Source: Pseudomonas monteilii NBRC 103158 = DSM 14164
Lineage (GTDB): Bacteria > Pseudomonadota > Gammaproteobacteria > Pseudomonadales > Pseudomonadaceae
DNA: 64,000 nt
Assembly: GCF_000730605.1 (NCBI RefSeq)
Contig: NZ_BBIS01000044.1
Span: forward strand, 1 to 64,000
Direction: 5' to 3'
Shown: one piece after another, positions 51,358-63,955 of the stretch
Numbering within the stretch: position 1 is the stretch's first letter
Layout: each line of letters begins with the position of its first letter
Notes under the pieces: model-generated
Database searches by the model: none
Seen by the model: the letters and a program-made list of their open reading frames with translations, nothing else
Told to the model about the DNA's origin: nothing
Made by a program: the position numbers and the translations under genes

Positions 51358-51630
51358 TTAGTTGACGGCGTCTTTCAGGCCTTTGCCTGCCTTGAAACCT
51401 GGAACCTTGGCGGCTTCGATCTTGATCGCCTTGCCGGTTTGCGGGTTACGGCCGGTGCGCTCGGCGCGTTCCTTGACCGAGAAGGTACCGAAGCCAACCA
51501 GTACCACATCGTCACCTTGCTTCAGGGCGCCGGTGACGGATTCGATGACTGCGTCCAGCGCACGGCCGGCTACAGCTTTCGGGATGTCAGCAGATGCGGC
51601 GATAGCGTCAATCAGTTCCGACTTGTTCAC
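51358..51630 (-). CDS. hupB: DNA-binding protein HU-beta, 90 aa
   Basis: HU bends DNA non-specifically. The sequence starts NKSELIDAIAASADIPKAVA and contains GFGTFSVKERAERTGRNPQTGK, the arm and turn of HU proteins. The length (90) is exact. It lies between lon and ppiD, the standard position for hupB. Confidence 0.97.
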   Translation of the reverse strand: MNKSELIDAIAASADIPKAVAGRALDAVIESVTGALKQGDDVVLVGFGTFSVKERAERTGRNPQTGKAIKIEAAKVPGFKAGKGLKDAVN

Positions 51631-51782
51631 TCTAAGTCCCCTTATTTCTCTATTGAGTTTGTTTCTAAGTATGTAATGAAAAGCTTATGAAACGTGCGCT
51701 GGGTGGCCTGATGACAATAGCGTGCCGCTTTATAGCAAGGCCCCGAAAAAACTGTCAAGGAAAGCCCCCCAGCCAAAAACTA

Positions 51783-54179
51783 CTAATGCGTGCTGATTCT
51801 TTCCTTAGCATCGCCGTCGCGCTTTTCATCTTTCGCGACAATCTCCGGAGCCACATCTGGCAAGGGCTCCGGGGCGTATTGCAGCGCAATTTGCAGGACT
51901 TCGTCAATCCATTTGACCGGTTTGATCTGCAGATCCTGTTTGATATTTTCAGGAATCTCCTTCAAATCGCGAACATTCTCCTCGGGAATGATCACCGTCT
52001 TGATCCCGCCACGGTGTGCCGCCAGCAGTTTTTCCTTCAACCCGCCAATGGCCAGCACCTGGCCACGCAGGGTGATTTCGCCGGTCATGGCCACATCGGC
52101 GCGCACCGGAATCTGCGTCAGCGCCGACACCAGCGCGGTGCACATGCCGATACCGGCACTTGGGCCATCCTTCGGCGTAGCGCCTTCCGGCATGTGGATA
52201 TGCACGTCATGCTTCTCGTGGAAGTCGGCGGCAATACCCAGGCTGCGAGCGCGGCTACGCACCACGGTCTGTGCGGCAGTGATCGACTCGACCATCACAT
52301 CGCCCAACGAACCGGTCTTGATCAGCTGGCCCTTGCCGGGGATGACCACGGCTTCGATTGTCAGCAGTTCGCCGCCCACCTGGGTCCATGCCAGGCCGGT
52401 GACTTGGCCGATCTGGTCCTGTTGCTCGGCCAGGCCGTAGCGGAACTTGCGCACGCCCAGCAGGTGTTCCAGCTGCTCGCTGGCCACCTTGACCTTGACC
52501 TGCTTCTGCCCGGTATGTTCCTTGACCACCTTGCGGCATACCTTGGCAATTTGCCGCTCCAGGCCCCGCACACCGGCTTCGCGGGTGTAGTAGCGGATGA
52601 TGTCGCGGATCGCCGAAACGTCGACTTCCAGCTCTTCTTTCTTCAAGCCGTTGGCCTTGACCTGCTTGGGCACCAGGTACTTGACCGCGATGTTGATCTT
52701 CTCGTCCTCGGTGTAGCCCGGCAGGCGGATGACTTCCATGCGGTCGAGCAACGCCGGCGGGATGTTCATCGAGTTCGAGGTGCACAGGAACATCACGTCC
52801 GAGAGGTCGTAATCAACCTCCAGGTAGTGGTCGTTGAAGTTGTGGTTCTGCTCCGGGTCGAGTACTTCCAGCAGCGCCGAGGCCGGGTCGCCACGCATGT
52901 CGCTGCCCATTTTGTCGATTTCGTCGAGCAGGAACAGCGGGTTGCGCACGCCCACCTTGGTCATCTTCTGGATGAGACGGCCTGGCATGGAGCCAATGTA
53001 GGTGCGGCGGTGACCACGAATTTCGGCTTCGTCACGCACGCCACCCAAGGCCATGCGAACGAACTTGCGGTTGGTAGCGGCCGCGATCGACTCGGCCAGC
53101 GAGGTCTTGCCGACACCGGGAGGGCCGACCAGGCACAGCACCGGGCCACGGATTTTCTTGACGCGCTTTTGCACGGCAAGGTATTCGAGGATGCGTTCCT
53201 TGACCTCTTCCAGGCCATAGTGGTCGGCATCGAGAATTTCCTCGGCCTTGGCCAGGTCCAGGCGCACTTTGCTCTGGGCCTTCCACGGTACCTGCACGAG
53301 CCAGTCGAGGTACGAGCGCACCACGGTGGCTTCGGCCGACATCGGCGACATCTGCTTGAGCTTGTTCAGCTCGGCCTGGGCCTTGGTGAGGGCATCCTTG
53401 GGCAGGCCAGCGGCTTCGATGCGCTTTTTCAGCTCTTCGACTTCGTTGTGGCCTTCATCGCCATCGCCGAGTTCTTTCTGAATGGCCTTCATCTGCTCAT
53501 TCAGGTAGTACTCGCGCTGGCTGCGCTCCATCTGCTTCTTGACCCGGCCGCGAATGCGCTTTTCGACCTGCAGCAGGTCGATTTCGGCATCCAGCAGCGC
53601 CAGCACGTGCTCGACACGGGTTGGCAGGTCGACGATTTCGAGAATTTCCTGCTTCTGTTCGATCTTCAGGGCCATGTGGGCGGCCATGGTGTCGACCAGA
53701 CGCCCTGGCTCTTCGATGCTGTTCAGCGAAGACAGCACTTCGGCAGGGACCTTCTTGCCCAGTTGTACGTATTGCTCGAACTGCGACAGCAACGTGCGCA
53801 CGAACACTTCCGACTCGCGCTCGGCGGCGTCGGTTTCGTCGATCAGGGAGACTTCGGCACGGATGTGCCCTTCTACTTCGGTGAAACGCTCGACAGCGCC
53901 ACGCTGCTCGCCTTCGACCAGCACCTTGACGGTGCCATCAGGCAGCTTCAGCAGTTGCAGCACGGTGGCAACGGTACCGACGCGGTACAGGGCGTCCTCG
54001 CCCGGGTCGTCGTCGGCCGGGTTCTTCTGGGCCAGCAGAAGGATCTGCTTTTCGCCCGTCATCGCGGCCTCGAGGGCCTCGATGGATTTTTCGCGCCCCA
54101 CGAACAGCGGGATAACCATGTGCGGGTAAACAACGACATCGCGCAATGGCAAAAGAGGCAAGTCGAGGGTGGTCTTCAT
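51783..54179 (-). CDS. lon: ATP-dependent protease Lon, 798 aa
   Basis: Lon degrades misfolded and regulatory proteins. The N-terminal substrate domain (1-300) leads to AAA+ domain with Walker A GPPGVGKTS and DEIDKMGSD-type Walker B, then the protease domain with the catalytic Ser674 (KDGPSAGIGM) and Lys717 (GLKEKLLAAH). It is preceded by clpX and followed by hupB. The C-terminal tail after residue 770 is acidic and variable. Confidence 0.97.
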   Translation of the reverse strand: MKTTLDLPLLPLRDVVVYPHMVIPLFVGREKSIEALEAAMTGEKQILLLAQKNPADDDPGEDALYRVGTVATVLQLLKLPDGTVKVLVEGEQRGAVERFTEVEGHIRAEVSLIDETDAAERESEVFVRTLLSQFEQYVQLGKKVPAEVLSSLNSIEEPGRLVDTMAAHMALKIEQKQEILEIVDLPTRVEHVLALLDAEIDLLQVEKRIRGRVKKQMERSQREYYLNEQMKAIQKELGDGDEGHNEVEELKKRIEAAGLPKDALTKAQAELNKLKQMSPMSAEATVVRSYLDWLVQVPWKAQSKVRLDLAKAEEILDADHYGLEEVKERILEYLAVQKRVKKIRGPVLCLVGPPGVGKTSLAESIAAATNRKFVRMALGGVRDEAEIRGHRRTYIGSMPGRLIQKMTKVGVRNPLFLLDEIDKMGSDMRGDPASALLEVLDPEQNHNFNDHYLEVDYDLSDVMFLCTSNSMNIPPALLDRMEVIRLPGYTEDEKINIAVKYLVPKQVKANGLKKEELEVDVSAIRDIIRYYTREAGVRGLERQIAKVCRKVVKEHTGQKQVKVKVASEQLEHLLGVRKFRYGLAEQQDQIGQVTGLAWTQVGGELLTIEAVVIPGKGQLIKTGSLGDVMVESITAAQTVVRSRARSLGIAADFHEKHDVHIHMPEGATPKDGPSAGIGMCTALVSALTQIPVRADVAMTGEITLRGQVLAIGGLKEKLLAAHRGGIKTVIIPEENVRDLKEIPENIKQDLQIKPVKWIDEVLQIALQYAPEPLPDVAPEIVAKDEKRDGDAKERISTH

Positions 54180-54279
54180 GATTTCGCCTCTACAGCGGCC
54201 TTATGGCCGGAAACCGGTGGAAATGATGCTTGGACCTAATGTGGGGGTACACTTGGGAAATTACAAGCGCTAGCGCAGG

Positions 54280-54308
54280 AAAAGCAGAAAGGGGCCCGTA
54301 GGCCCCCT
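54280..54308 (-). terminator. Intrinsic terminator after clpX
   Basis: Stem GGGGCC/GGCCCC with a short loop, followed on the minus strand by TTTCTGCTTTT. It separates the clpX stop from lon, so lon probably has its own promoter as well. Confidence 0.65.
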
Positions 54309-54343
54309 CCTTGCTTGCAACCGTGAACCGGCCTTTGCCTGAA

Positions 54344-55627
54344 TCAGGCGTCTGGCGCGGCCTTGGCTTGCGGCTCGCTGTTTTCGTAGATCATCAGCGG
54401 CTGCGAGGTACCCTCGATGACGCTCTCATCGATCACCACCTTGCTGACATCCTTCTTGGAAGGGATCTCGTACATGGTGTCGAGCAGCACGCCTTCGAGG
54501 ATCGAACGCAGGCCACGGGCGCCAGTCTTGCGCTCCAGAGCCTTGCGGGCAACGGCCTTGAGTGCATCACTGCGGAACTCGAGGTCGACGCTTTCCATCT
54601 CGAACAGCTTGGCATACTGCTTGGTCAGGGCATTCTTCGGCTCGGTGAGAATCTGCATCAGCGCAGCCTCGTCCAGCTCGTCGAGGGTCGCCAGCACCGG
54701 CAGACGGCCGACGAATTCCGGAATCAGGCCAAACTTGACCAGATCGTCCGGCTCGACCTCACGCAGGGACTCGCCAACCTTCTTGCCCTCTTCCTTGCTG
54801 CGCACTTCGGCGCCAAAACCGATACCACCTTTGGTGGAGCGGTTCTGGATAACCTTTTCCAGGCCCGAGAACGCACCACCACAGATGAACAGGATGTTGC
54901 GGGTATCAACCTGCAGGAATTCCTGTTGCGGGTGTTTACGGCCACCTTGCGGCGGAACCGAAGCCACGGTGCCTTCGATCAGTTTCAACAACGCCTGCTG
55001 CACGCCCTCGCCCGAAACGTCACGGGTGATGGACGGGTTGTCCGACTTGCGCGAGATCTTGTCGATCTCGTCGATGTAGACAATGCCCATCTGGGCCTTT
55101 TCCACGTCGTAGTCGCACTTCTGCAACAGCTTCTGGATGATGTTCTCGACGTCCTCACCCACATAACCGGCTTCGGTCAGGGTGGTGGCGTCGGCAATGG
55201 TGAACGGTACGTTCAACAGGCGTGCCAGGGTTTCGGCGAGCAGGGTCTTGCCCGAGCCGGTCGGCCCGATGAGCAGGATGTTGCTCTTGCCCAGTTCGAC
55301 TTCGTCACCCTTCTTGTCACGCTGGTTCAGGCGCTTGTAGTGGTTGTACACCGCTACGGCCAGCACCTTCTTCGCGCGCTCCTGACCAATGACGTACTGG
55401 TCCAGGATGCCGCTGATTTCTTTCGGCGAAGGTAATTTGTGCGCGCTGCTCTCGGCCTGGGCTTCCTGCACCTCCTCACGGATGATGTCATTGCACAGGT
55501 CGACGCACTCGTCGCAGATAAATACCGAGGGCCCGGCAATCAGTTTGCGCACTTCGTGCTGGCTTTTGCCGCAGAAGGAGCAATAAAGCAATTTGCCGCT
55601 GTCCTCGCCGTTACGGGTGTCAGTCAT
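54344..55627 (-). CDS. clpX: ATP-dependent protease ATP-binding subunit ClpX, 427 aa
   Basis: ClpX unfolds proteins for ClpP. It has the N-terminal zinc domain (CSFCGK, then CDECVDLC, residues 16-46), Walker A GPTGSGKTLLAE, Walker B VYIDEIDK, and the ClpP-binding IGF loop (GIGFGAEV). ATG 55627 (MTDTRNGED) precedes the zinc domain; the ORF extends 15 codons. It lies 108 bases after clpP. Confidence 0.97.
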   Translation of the reverse strand: MTDTRNGEDSGKLLYCSFCGKSQHEVRKLIAGPSVFICDECVDLCNDIIREEVQEAQAESSAHKLPSPKEISGILDQYVIGQERAKKVLAVAVYNHYKRLNQRDKKGDEVELGKSNILLIGPTGSGKTLLAETLARLLNVPFTIADATTLTEAGYVGEDVENIIQKLLQKCDYDVEKAQMGIVYIDEIDKISRKSDNPSITRDVSGEGVQQALLKLIEGTVASVPPQGGRKHPQQEFLQVDTRNILFICGGAFSGLEKVIQNRSTKGGIGFGAEVRSKEEGKKVGESLREVEPDDLVKFGLIPEFVGRLPVLATLDELDEAALMQILTEPKNALTKQYAKLFEMESVDLEFRSDALKAVARKALERKTGARGLRSILEGVLLDTMYEIPSKKDVSKVVIDESVIEGTSQPLMIYENSEPQAKAAPDA

Positions 55628-55693
55628 TCGATCGATCCAATCCGGTAGGCTTGCAACACAAGATGAAGGCAATTGCGGGCTTTTTCAAGTCCG

Positions 55694-55720
55694 CAGGTAG
55701 GCGCTTTGCGCACCTACCTG
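55694..55720 (-). terminator. Hairpin between clpP and clpX
   Basis: CAGGTAGG/CCTACCTG with inner GCG/CGC pairing. The minus-strand flank is CGGACTTGAAAAAGC, without a long T tract, so it is an attenuator or stability element rather than a clear terminator. Confidence 0.5.
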
Positions 55721-55735
55721 CTCTGGCGCCCCGGT

Positions 55736-56377
55736 TCAGGAGGCCAGTTGCCGCTTGTCGTAGACCGAGTCGATCAGGCCGTACTCGGCCGCGCGCGAGG
55801 CGCTCATGAAGTTGTCACGCTCGGTGTCGCGCTTGATGGTCTCGAGGTCCTGGCCGGTGTGGTAGGCCAGCAGCTCGTTCAGACGGGCCTTGATATTGAG
55901 GATTTCCTGGGCATGGATCTCGATATCGGTCGCCTGCCCCTGGAAGCCGCCCAACGGTTGGTGGATCATCACGCGCGAGTTCGGCAAGCAGTGACGCTTG
56001 CCTTTGGCACCGGCAGCCAGCAGGAAGGCGCCCATGCTGCAGGCCTGGCCGATGCAGATGGTCGAAACGTCCGGCTTGATGAACTGCATGGTGTCGTAAA
56101 TCGACATGCCGGCGGTGACGGAGCCACCCGGCGAGTTGATGTACAGATGGATATCCTTGTCCGGGTTTTCCGCTTCAAGGAACAGCAGTTGCGCAACGAC
56201 GAGGTTGGCCATGTAGTCCTCTACCGGGCCGACCAGGAAAATTACACGCTCCTTCAACAGGCGCGAGTAGATGTCGTAAGCGCGTTCGCCACGGGCGGAC
56301 TGCTCGATAACCATCGGGACCAGGCCGCCTGCGGCCTGGATGTCAGAGCTCTGCTGAATATAAGAATTGCGGGACAT
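55736..56377 (-). CDS. clpP: ATP-dependent Clp protease proteolytic subunit ClpP, 213 aa
   Basis: ClpP is the serine protease chamber. Catalytic triad: Ser114 in GQACSMGAFLL, His139 in VMIHQPLGG, and Asp188 in RDTERDNFM. The N-terminal propeptide before about residue 15 should be removed. It follows tig and precedes clpX. Confidence 0.97.
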   Translation of the reverse strand: MSRNSYIQQSSDIQAAGGLVPMVIEQSARGERAYDIYSRLLKERVIFLVGPVEDYMANLVVAQLLFLEAENPDKDIHLYINSPGGSVTAGMSIYDTMQFIKPDVSTICIGQACSMGAFLLAAGAKGKRHCLPNSRVMIHQPLGGFQGQATDIEIHAQEILNIKARLNELLAYHTGQDLETIKRDTERDNFMSASRAAEYGLIDSVYDKRQLAS

Positions 56378-56416
56378 GTCCTGCGCTCACTCCCAAATAG
56401 TCATGGCTTGAATACG

Positions 56417-56444
56417 CACAAGCCAGCTCGAAGGCTGGCTTGTG
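56417..56444 (-). terminator. Hairpin after tig
   Basis: CACAAGCCAGC/GCTGGCTTGTG with a six-base loop, between the tig stop and the clpP start, with no T run. Probably a partial terminator or mRNA stabiliser. Confidence 0.5.
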
Positions 56445-56468
56445 GGGGTTTCCTACGAGAGAACCTTA

Positions 56469-57782
56469 TTACTCAGCTTCGGCAGGAGCCTGTGCTGGTT
56501 TAACGGCATCTTCGTACGAGACCGACTTGTCGGTCACAGTCGCTTTCTGCAGAACAGTATCTACAACTTGTTCTTCCAGCACAACCGAACGCACTTCGTT
56601 CAGTTGCTGGTCGTTCTTGTAGTACCAAGCGATGACCTGCTCAGGCTCCTGGTAAGCCGAAGCCATTTCTTCGATCATTTCGCGAACCTTGGCGTCGTCC
56701 GGCTTCAGTTCGAACTGCTTGACCACTTCAGCAACGATCAGGCCCAGCACAACGCGGCGCTTGGCTTGCTCTTCGAACAGCTCGGCTGGCAGTTGCTCTG
56801 GCTTGATGTTGCCACCGAACTGCTGAACAGCCTGCACGCGCAGACGGTTGACTTCGTTTTCCAGCAGGGCTTTTGGCACTTCGATCGGGTTGGCGGCCAG
56901 CAGACCGTCCATGACCTGGTTCTTGACCTTGGTCTTGATCGCCTGACGCAGTTCACGCTCCATGTTCTTGCGAACCTCGGTGCGGAAGCCTTCCAGGGTC
57001 GATTCCTTGATGCCGAACTGGGCGAAGAATTCTTCGTTCAGCTCTGGCAGCACAGGGGCGGCAACGCTGTTGACGGTGATGGTGAACTCGGCGGCTTTGC
57101 CAGCCAGGTCCAGGTTCTGGTAGTCCTCTGGGAAGGTCACGTTGACAACGCGCTCTTCGCCAGCCTTGGCGCCAACCAGGCCGTCTTCAAAGCCTGGGAT
57201 CATGCGGCCGGAGCCCAGTACCAGCTGGGTGCCCTTGGCCGAACCACCGGCGAACACTTCACCGTCGACCTTGCCGACGAAGTCGATGTTGACCTGGTCG
57301 TCGTTCTGCGCGGCGCGCTCGACGGCTTCAAAGCGGGTGTTCTGCTTGCGCAGCACTTCCAGCATGTTGTCCAGGTCGGCGTCAGCCACTTCGGCGCTCA
57401 GGCGCTCGACGCTGATCGACTCCAGGCCGGCAACAGTGAACTCAGGGAACACTTCGAAGGTGGCGACGAATTCCAGGTCCTTGCCCTTTTCGAAGGACTT
57501 GGGCTCTACAGCCGGAGCGCCAGCCGGGTTCAGCTTCTGCTCGACGATGGCTTCGTAGAAGGAAGCCTGGACCAGGTCACCGAAAGCCTCTTGGCGGGCA
57601 TCGGCCTCGAAGCGCTGACGGATCACGCTCATTGGCACCTTGCCTGGGCGGAAGCCGGCAACCTTGGCGCGCTTGGCAGTCTGCTGCAGACGCTTGTTGA
57701 CTTCGTTCTCGACGCGCTCGGCCGGAACGGCGATGGTCATGCGGCGCTCGAGAGCGGAAGTGTTTTCAACAGAAACTTGCAT
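56469..57782 (-). CDS. tig: Trigger factor Tig, 437 aa
   Basis: Tig is the ribosome-bound chaperone. The ribosome-binding signature GFRPGKVPMSVI is at about 44-55; the FKBP-like domain (about 155-245) reads GSGRMIPGFEDGL; the C-terminal arm is helical. ATG 57782 (MQVSVENT) is the usual start; the ORF extends six codons. It heads the tig-clpP-clpX-lon block. Confidence 0.97.
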   Translation of the reverse strand: MQVSVENTSALERRMTIAVPAERVENEVNKRLQQTAKRAKVAGFRPGKVPMSVIRQRFEADARQEAFGDLVQASFYEAIVEQKLNPAGAPAVEPKSFEKGKDLEFVATFEVFPEFTVAGLESISVERLSAEVADADLDNMLEVLRKQNTRFEAVERAAQNDDQVNIDFVGKVDGEVFAGGSAKGTQLVLGSGRMIPGFEDGLVGAKAGEERVVNVTFPEDYQNLDLAGKAAEFTITVNSVAAPVLPELNEEFFAQFGIKESTLEGFRTEVRKNMERELRQAIKTKVKNQVMDGLLAANPIEVPKALLENEVNRLRVQAVQQFGGNIKPEQLPAELFEEQAKRRVVLGLIVAEVVKQFELKPDDAKVREMIEEMASAYQEPEQVIAWYYKNDQQLNEVRSVVLEEQVVDTVLQKATVTDKSVSYEDAVKPAQAPAEAE

Positions 57783-58029
57783 GGATATTCCTCGTTGCAC
57801 AGACGTTAGCCGGCGTTAGCCCGACTCCAGAATCAAGGGCAAGCATTCTAGTGAGTCGCGCAGCAGAAGTCACCCCACTCGGGACGACGGGAAACCACGC
57901 CGGTCGATTAACTTTCAAGGCCCGTACGGCGCACCGCCAGACCTGTTTCAATAAGGGCCGCACGACACCTGGGGCGCCCTACAGCCGAAATACCTTGTCA
58001 AACAACTGCCAACAACGATTTCGCTTCCT

Positions 58030-58329
58030 TTATTCAGGGTCGATTTCGTTGAACTGGCAGTACTCTTCCCATTCCATCCCCAGCGCCTCGGCGACCTCGC
58101 GGTGCGTCTCCAGGCGCATGGCCTGCAGTTGCTCCGGGGTTTCGGCGATCAGTTGCAGGGCCAGCTCCCAAGGCTGGATACCCTGCTCCTCGGCCGCATC
58201 CTCGAATGCCCATTCGATCTGCTGGGCCTGCTCGCGCGGATCCAGCTCGCGGATCTCTTCGAGCAGCTGCGGATTGGCCTCGGCAAAGCGCTGTAGCGCC
58301 AGGGCCTGACGGGCTTCTTTTGCGATCAT
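58030..58329 (-). CDS. DUF6388-like small acidic protein, 99 aa
   Basis: A helical, strongly acidic protein, with the internal pattern EWAFEDAAEEQGIQPWELALQ-like segment (residues 39-59), close to DUF6388 proteins of Pseudomonas. No catalytic residues are evident. A single gene between tig and the tRNA cluster. Confidence 0.7.
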   Translation of the reverse strand: MIAKEARQALALQRFAEANPQLLEEIRELDPREQAQQIEWAFEDAAEEQGIQPWELALQLIAETPEQLQAMRLETHREVAEALGMEWEEYCQFNEIDPE

Positions 58330-58523
58330 AGGGTTGTTCCTCTGCCCGCCAACTGGGCCGTTGTTTCAACCGGCTGAAATCTAACAGCTTTTATTGGGGT
58401 GTCACCAGAGGATTGCAAGGGGGAATTGCGTCGCGGTCGCTAGTTTCTGGCGTGAGGTTTGTGGCGCTCGATCTCACAGGCGCCAGAACACTCAAGACAT
58501 GCACACCGCAGCCACACAACCCC

Positions 58524-58560
58524 AAAAAAAAATGCGCCCGATCTCACGATCAAGGCGCCT
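58524..58560 (-). terminator. Terminator of the tRNA cluster
   Basis: On the minus strand GGCGCC pairs with GGGCGC across a GATC-containing inner stem, followed by ATTTTTTTTT. It lies just after the last tRNA-His. Confidence 0.8.
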
Positions 58561-58571
58561 TTTCAAGAATA

Positions 58572-58647
58572 TGGGGTGGACGATGGGAATCGAACCCACG
58601 ACAACTGGAATCACAATCCAGCGCTCTACCAACTGAGCTACGCCCAC
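58572..58647 (-). tRNA. tRNA-His(GTG), copy 1
   Basis: Anticodon loop TGGATTGTGATTCCA with GTG; acceptor 5' GTGGGCG pairs with CGTCCAC; CCA is encoded. An extra G before the acceptor gives the G-1 that histidine tRNAs need. The mature sequence is identical to copy 2 at 58830. Confidence 0.97.
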
Positions 58648-58691
58648 CATATTGCAGTCTTGCGATGTTGCGGCACTACCTTACAGAAGCA

Positions 58692-58776
58692 TGGTGCGGA
58701 CGAAGAGACTCGAACTCTTACAGCTTGCGCCGCTGGAACCTAAATCCAGTGTGTCTACCAATTTCACCACGTCCGC
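58692..58776 (-). tRNA. tRNA-Leu(TAG)
   Basis: An 85-nt tRNA with a long variable arm and anticodon TAG in CTGGATTTAGGTTCCAG. CCA is encoded. It lies between the two tRNA-His genes in the minus-strand cluster. Confidence 0.97.
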
Positions 58777-58784
58777 GTAACGCT

Positions 58785-58818
58785 TAAAACAAAGGCGCCA
58801 GATGCTATCGAGGCGCCC
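58785..58818 (-). terminator. Hairpin after tRNA-His copy 2
   Basis: GGCGCC and GGCGCC flank a 12-base loop, followed by TTTGTTTT on the minus strand. It could be a partial terminator or a processing signal between tRNA-His and tRNA-Leu. Confidence 0.55.
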
Positions 58819-58829
58819 TTGAAAAATAT

Positions 58830-58905
58830 GGGGTGGACGATGGGAATCGAACCCACGACAACTGGAATCACAATCCAGCGCTCTACCAACTGAGCTACGC
58901 CCACC
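58830..58905 (-). tRNA. tRNA-His(GTG), copy 2
   Basis: Identical in sequence to copy 1, with flanks that are also alike for about 10-15 bases (ATATTGCA on the upstream side, CATATTTTTC-like on the other). The duplicated unit includes the downstream hairpin type. Confidence 0.97.
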
Positions 58906-58945
58906 ATATTGCATTACCGCCTACTTGCGTGCCAAAGCTGCCTAA

Positions 58946-59022
58946 TGGCGCACCCGGCAGGACTCGAACCTGCGACCATCCGCTTAGAAGGCGGATGCTC
59001 TATCCAGCTGAGCTACGGGCGC
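58946..59022 (-). tRNA. tRNA-Arg(TCT)
   Basis: A 77-nt cloverleaf; anticodon TCT in CCGCCTTCTAAGCGG; acceptor GCGCCCG pairs with CGGGTGC; CCA is encoded. It is the first gene of the cluster. Confidence 0.97.
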
Positions 59023-59292
59023 TTAAGCTTGAAGCCTAACCGAACGAGACCTTAACAGATAACTGCTAAACCACTCATTCTGCCCGACTTAGCCAACCAG
59101 TGCTAGGCTGTGCCCGACAAGTGCGGCGAATCTTATAGTCGACCCTGTACCTCGTCAACACCTTTTTAAAAAAAATTTAAATTATTTAAGGGGTTAGGGG
59201 ATTTGCCCGACCACCCGCCTTTGCCCGTGGGCCGTGTCGTGCGAGAATGCGCGCTCTTTATTGTTTCCTTCTCGATGGTTAATCACGCGTCT

Positions 59293-60147
59293 ATGACTGC
59301 ACACCTAATCGATGGCAAGGCGATCGCCGCCAACCTGCGCAAGCAGATCGCTCAACGTGTCGTGGAGCGTCGCCAGCAAGGCCTGCGTACGCCGGGCCTG
59401 GCAGTGATCCTGGTCGGCACCGACCCCGCCTCCCAAGTCTATGTCTCGCACAAGCGCAAGGACTGCGAAGAGGTCGGCTTCATTTCGCAGGCGTTCGACC
59501 TGCCCAGCGAGACCTCGCAGCAGGCCCTGACCGAGCTGATCGACCGCCTCAATGACGACCCGGCTGTCGACGGCATCCTGCTGCAGTTGCCGCTGCCGGC
59601 GCACCTGGACGCCTCCCTGCTGCTCGAGCGCATTCGCCCGGACAAGGATGTGGACGGTTTCCACCCGTATAACATCGGCCGCCTGGCCCAGCGCATCCCG
59701 CTGCTGCGCCCGTGCACGCCGAAAGGCATCATGGCCCTGCTGGAAAGCACCGGCCAGGACCTGTACGGCATGGATGCGGTGATCGTTGGCGCTTCCAACA
59801 TCGTGGGTCGCCCGATGGCCATGGAACTGCTGCTGGCCGGCTGCACCGTCACCGTCTGCCACCGCTTCACCAAAGACCTGGCTGGCCATGTCGGGCGCGC
59901 CGACCTGGTGGTCGTGGCCGCCGGCAAGCCGGGCCTGGTCAAGGGTGAGTGGGTCAAGGAAGGCGCTATCGTCATCGACGTGGGCATCAACCGCCAGGAA
60001 GACGGCAAGCTGGTTGGCGACGTGGTCTACGAGACCGCCCTGCCGCGCGCTGGCTGGATCACGCCGGTGCCGGGTGGCGTCGGGCCGATGACCCGTGCCT
60101 GCCTGCTGGAAAACACGCTGTATGCGGCAGAAGAGCTGCACAAGTAA
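59293..60147 (+). CDS. folD: Bifunctional methylenetetrahydrofolate dehydrogenase/cyclohydrolase FolD, 284 aa
   Basis: FolD interconverts 5,10-methylene- and 10-formyl-tetrahydrofolate. Motifs: VYVSHKRKDCEEVG with the catalytic lysine, DGILLQLPLPAH, PCTPKGIM, the NADP loop VGASNIVGRPMA, and TPVPGGVGPMT. I chose the ATG at 59293 (MTAHLIDGK) as the family start; the ORF extends 30 codons. It is divergent from the tRNA cluster. Confidence 0.96.
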   Translation: MTAHLIDGKAIAANLRKQIAQRVVERRQQGLRTPGLAVILVGTDPASQVYVSHKRKDCEEVGFISQAFDLPSETSQQALTELIDRLNDDPAVDGILLQLPLPAHLDASLLLERIRPDKDVDGFHPYNIGRLAQRIPLLRPCTPKGIMALLESTGQDLYGMDAVIVGASNIVGRPMAMELLLAGCTVTVCHRFTKDLAGHVGRADLVVVAAGKPGLVKGEWVKEGAIVIDVGINRQEDGKLVGDVVYETALPRAGWITPVPGGVGPMTRACLLENTLYAAEELHK

Positions 60148-60161
60148 CACGGCGCAAAATG

Positions 60162-60194
60162 AAAACGGCACCTCTGGCAGGTGCCGTTTTTTTT
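60162..60194 (+). terminator. Intrinsic terminator after folD
   Basis: AAAACGGCACCT/AGGTGCCGTTTT with a CTGGC loop, then a run of T. It lies 15 bases after the stop. Confidence 0.92.
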
Positions 60195-60223
60195 GCCTGT
60201 GGTTAATCACTGAGCTTAGGCGA

Positions 60224-61963
<1,740 letters not shown>

Positions 61964-62002
61964 TGTGATCTCCCGTTTCTGTTAATCCACAGGGCCGCTC
62001 GC

Positions 62003-62275
62003 TCAGCCCCAGCGCAGCACCACCACCAGCCACGCCAGCGACAGCAGCGAGGCCACCCACAACGGCCAATCGCTGACACCGACCACCAGCAAATGCAGGT
62101 AGGCGCTGGCCAGCAGGCCGATGAACAAGCGGTCACCCCGGCTGGTGACCAACGGCAAGAAGCCGCGCCGCTCCACGCAAGGGCGGCGCAGCTCAAGCAG
62201 TGTCATGCCCAGCAGCAGCACACCAACGGCAGCAAAGAACAGCGCCGTCGGCAAGGTCCAGGCCATCCACTCCAT
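62003..62275 (-). CDS. DUF2160 membrane protein, 90 aa
   Basis: Two to three hydrophobic helices (about 7-26, 50-66 and 69-87). The charged loop ERRGFLPLVTSRGDRLFIG is the family mark. DUF2160 proteins occur almost only in glycerol-type ABC importer operons, between the permease and binding protein. The function is unknown; it may help assemble or regulate the importer. Confidence 0.85.
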   Translation of the reverse strand: MEWMAWTLPTALFFAAVGVLLLGMTLLELRRPCVERRGFLPLVTSRGDRLFIGLLASAYLHLLVVGVSDWPLWVASLLSLAWLVVVLRWG

Positions 62276-62287
62276 GCGTTGCCCTCC

Positions 62288-63088
<801 letters not shown>

Positions 63089-63091
63089 GGG

Positions 63092-63951
<860 letters not shown>

Positions 63952-63955
<4 letters not shown>

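Noticed and set aside
51687..54239. Plus-strand frame of 850 codons opposite lon
   Set aside because: Antisense shadow of lon; its length follows from lon codon usage.
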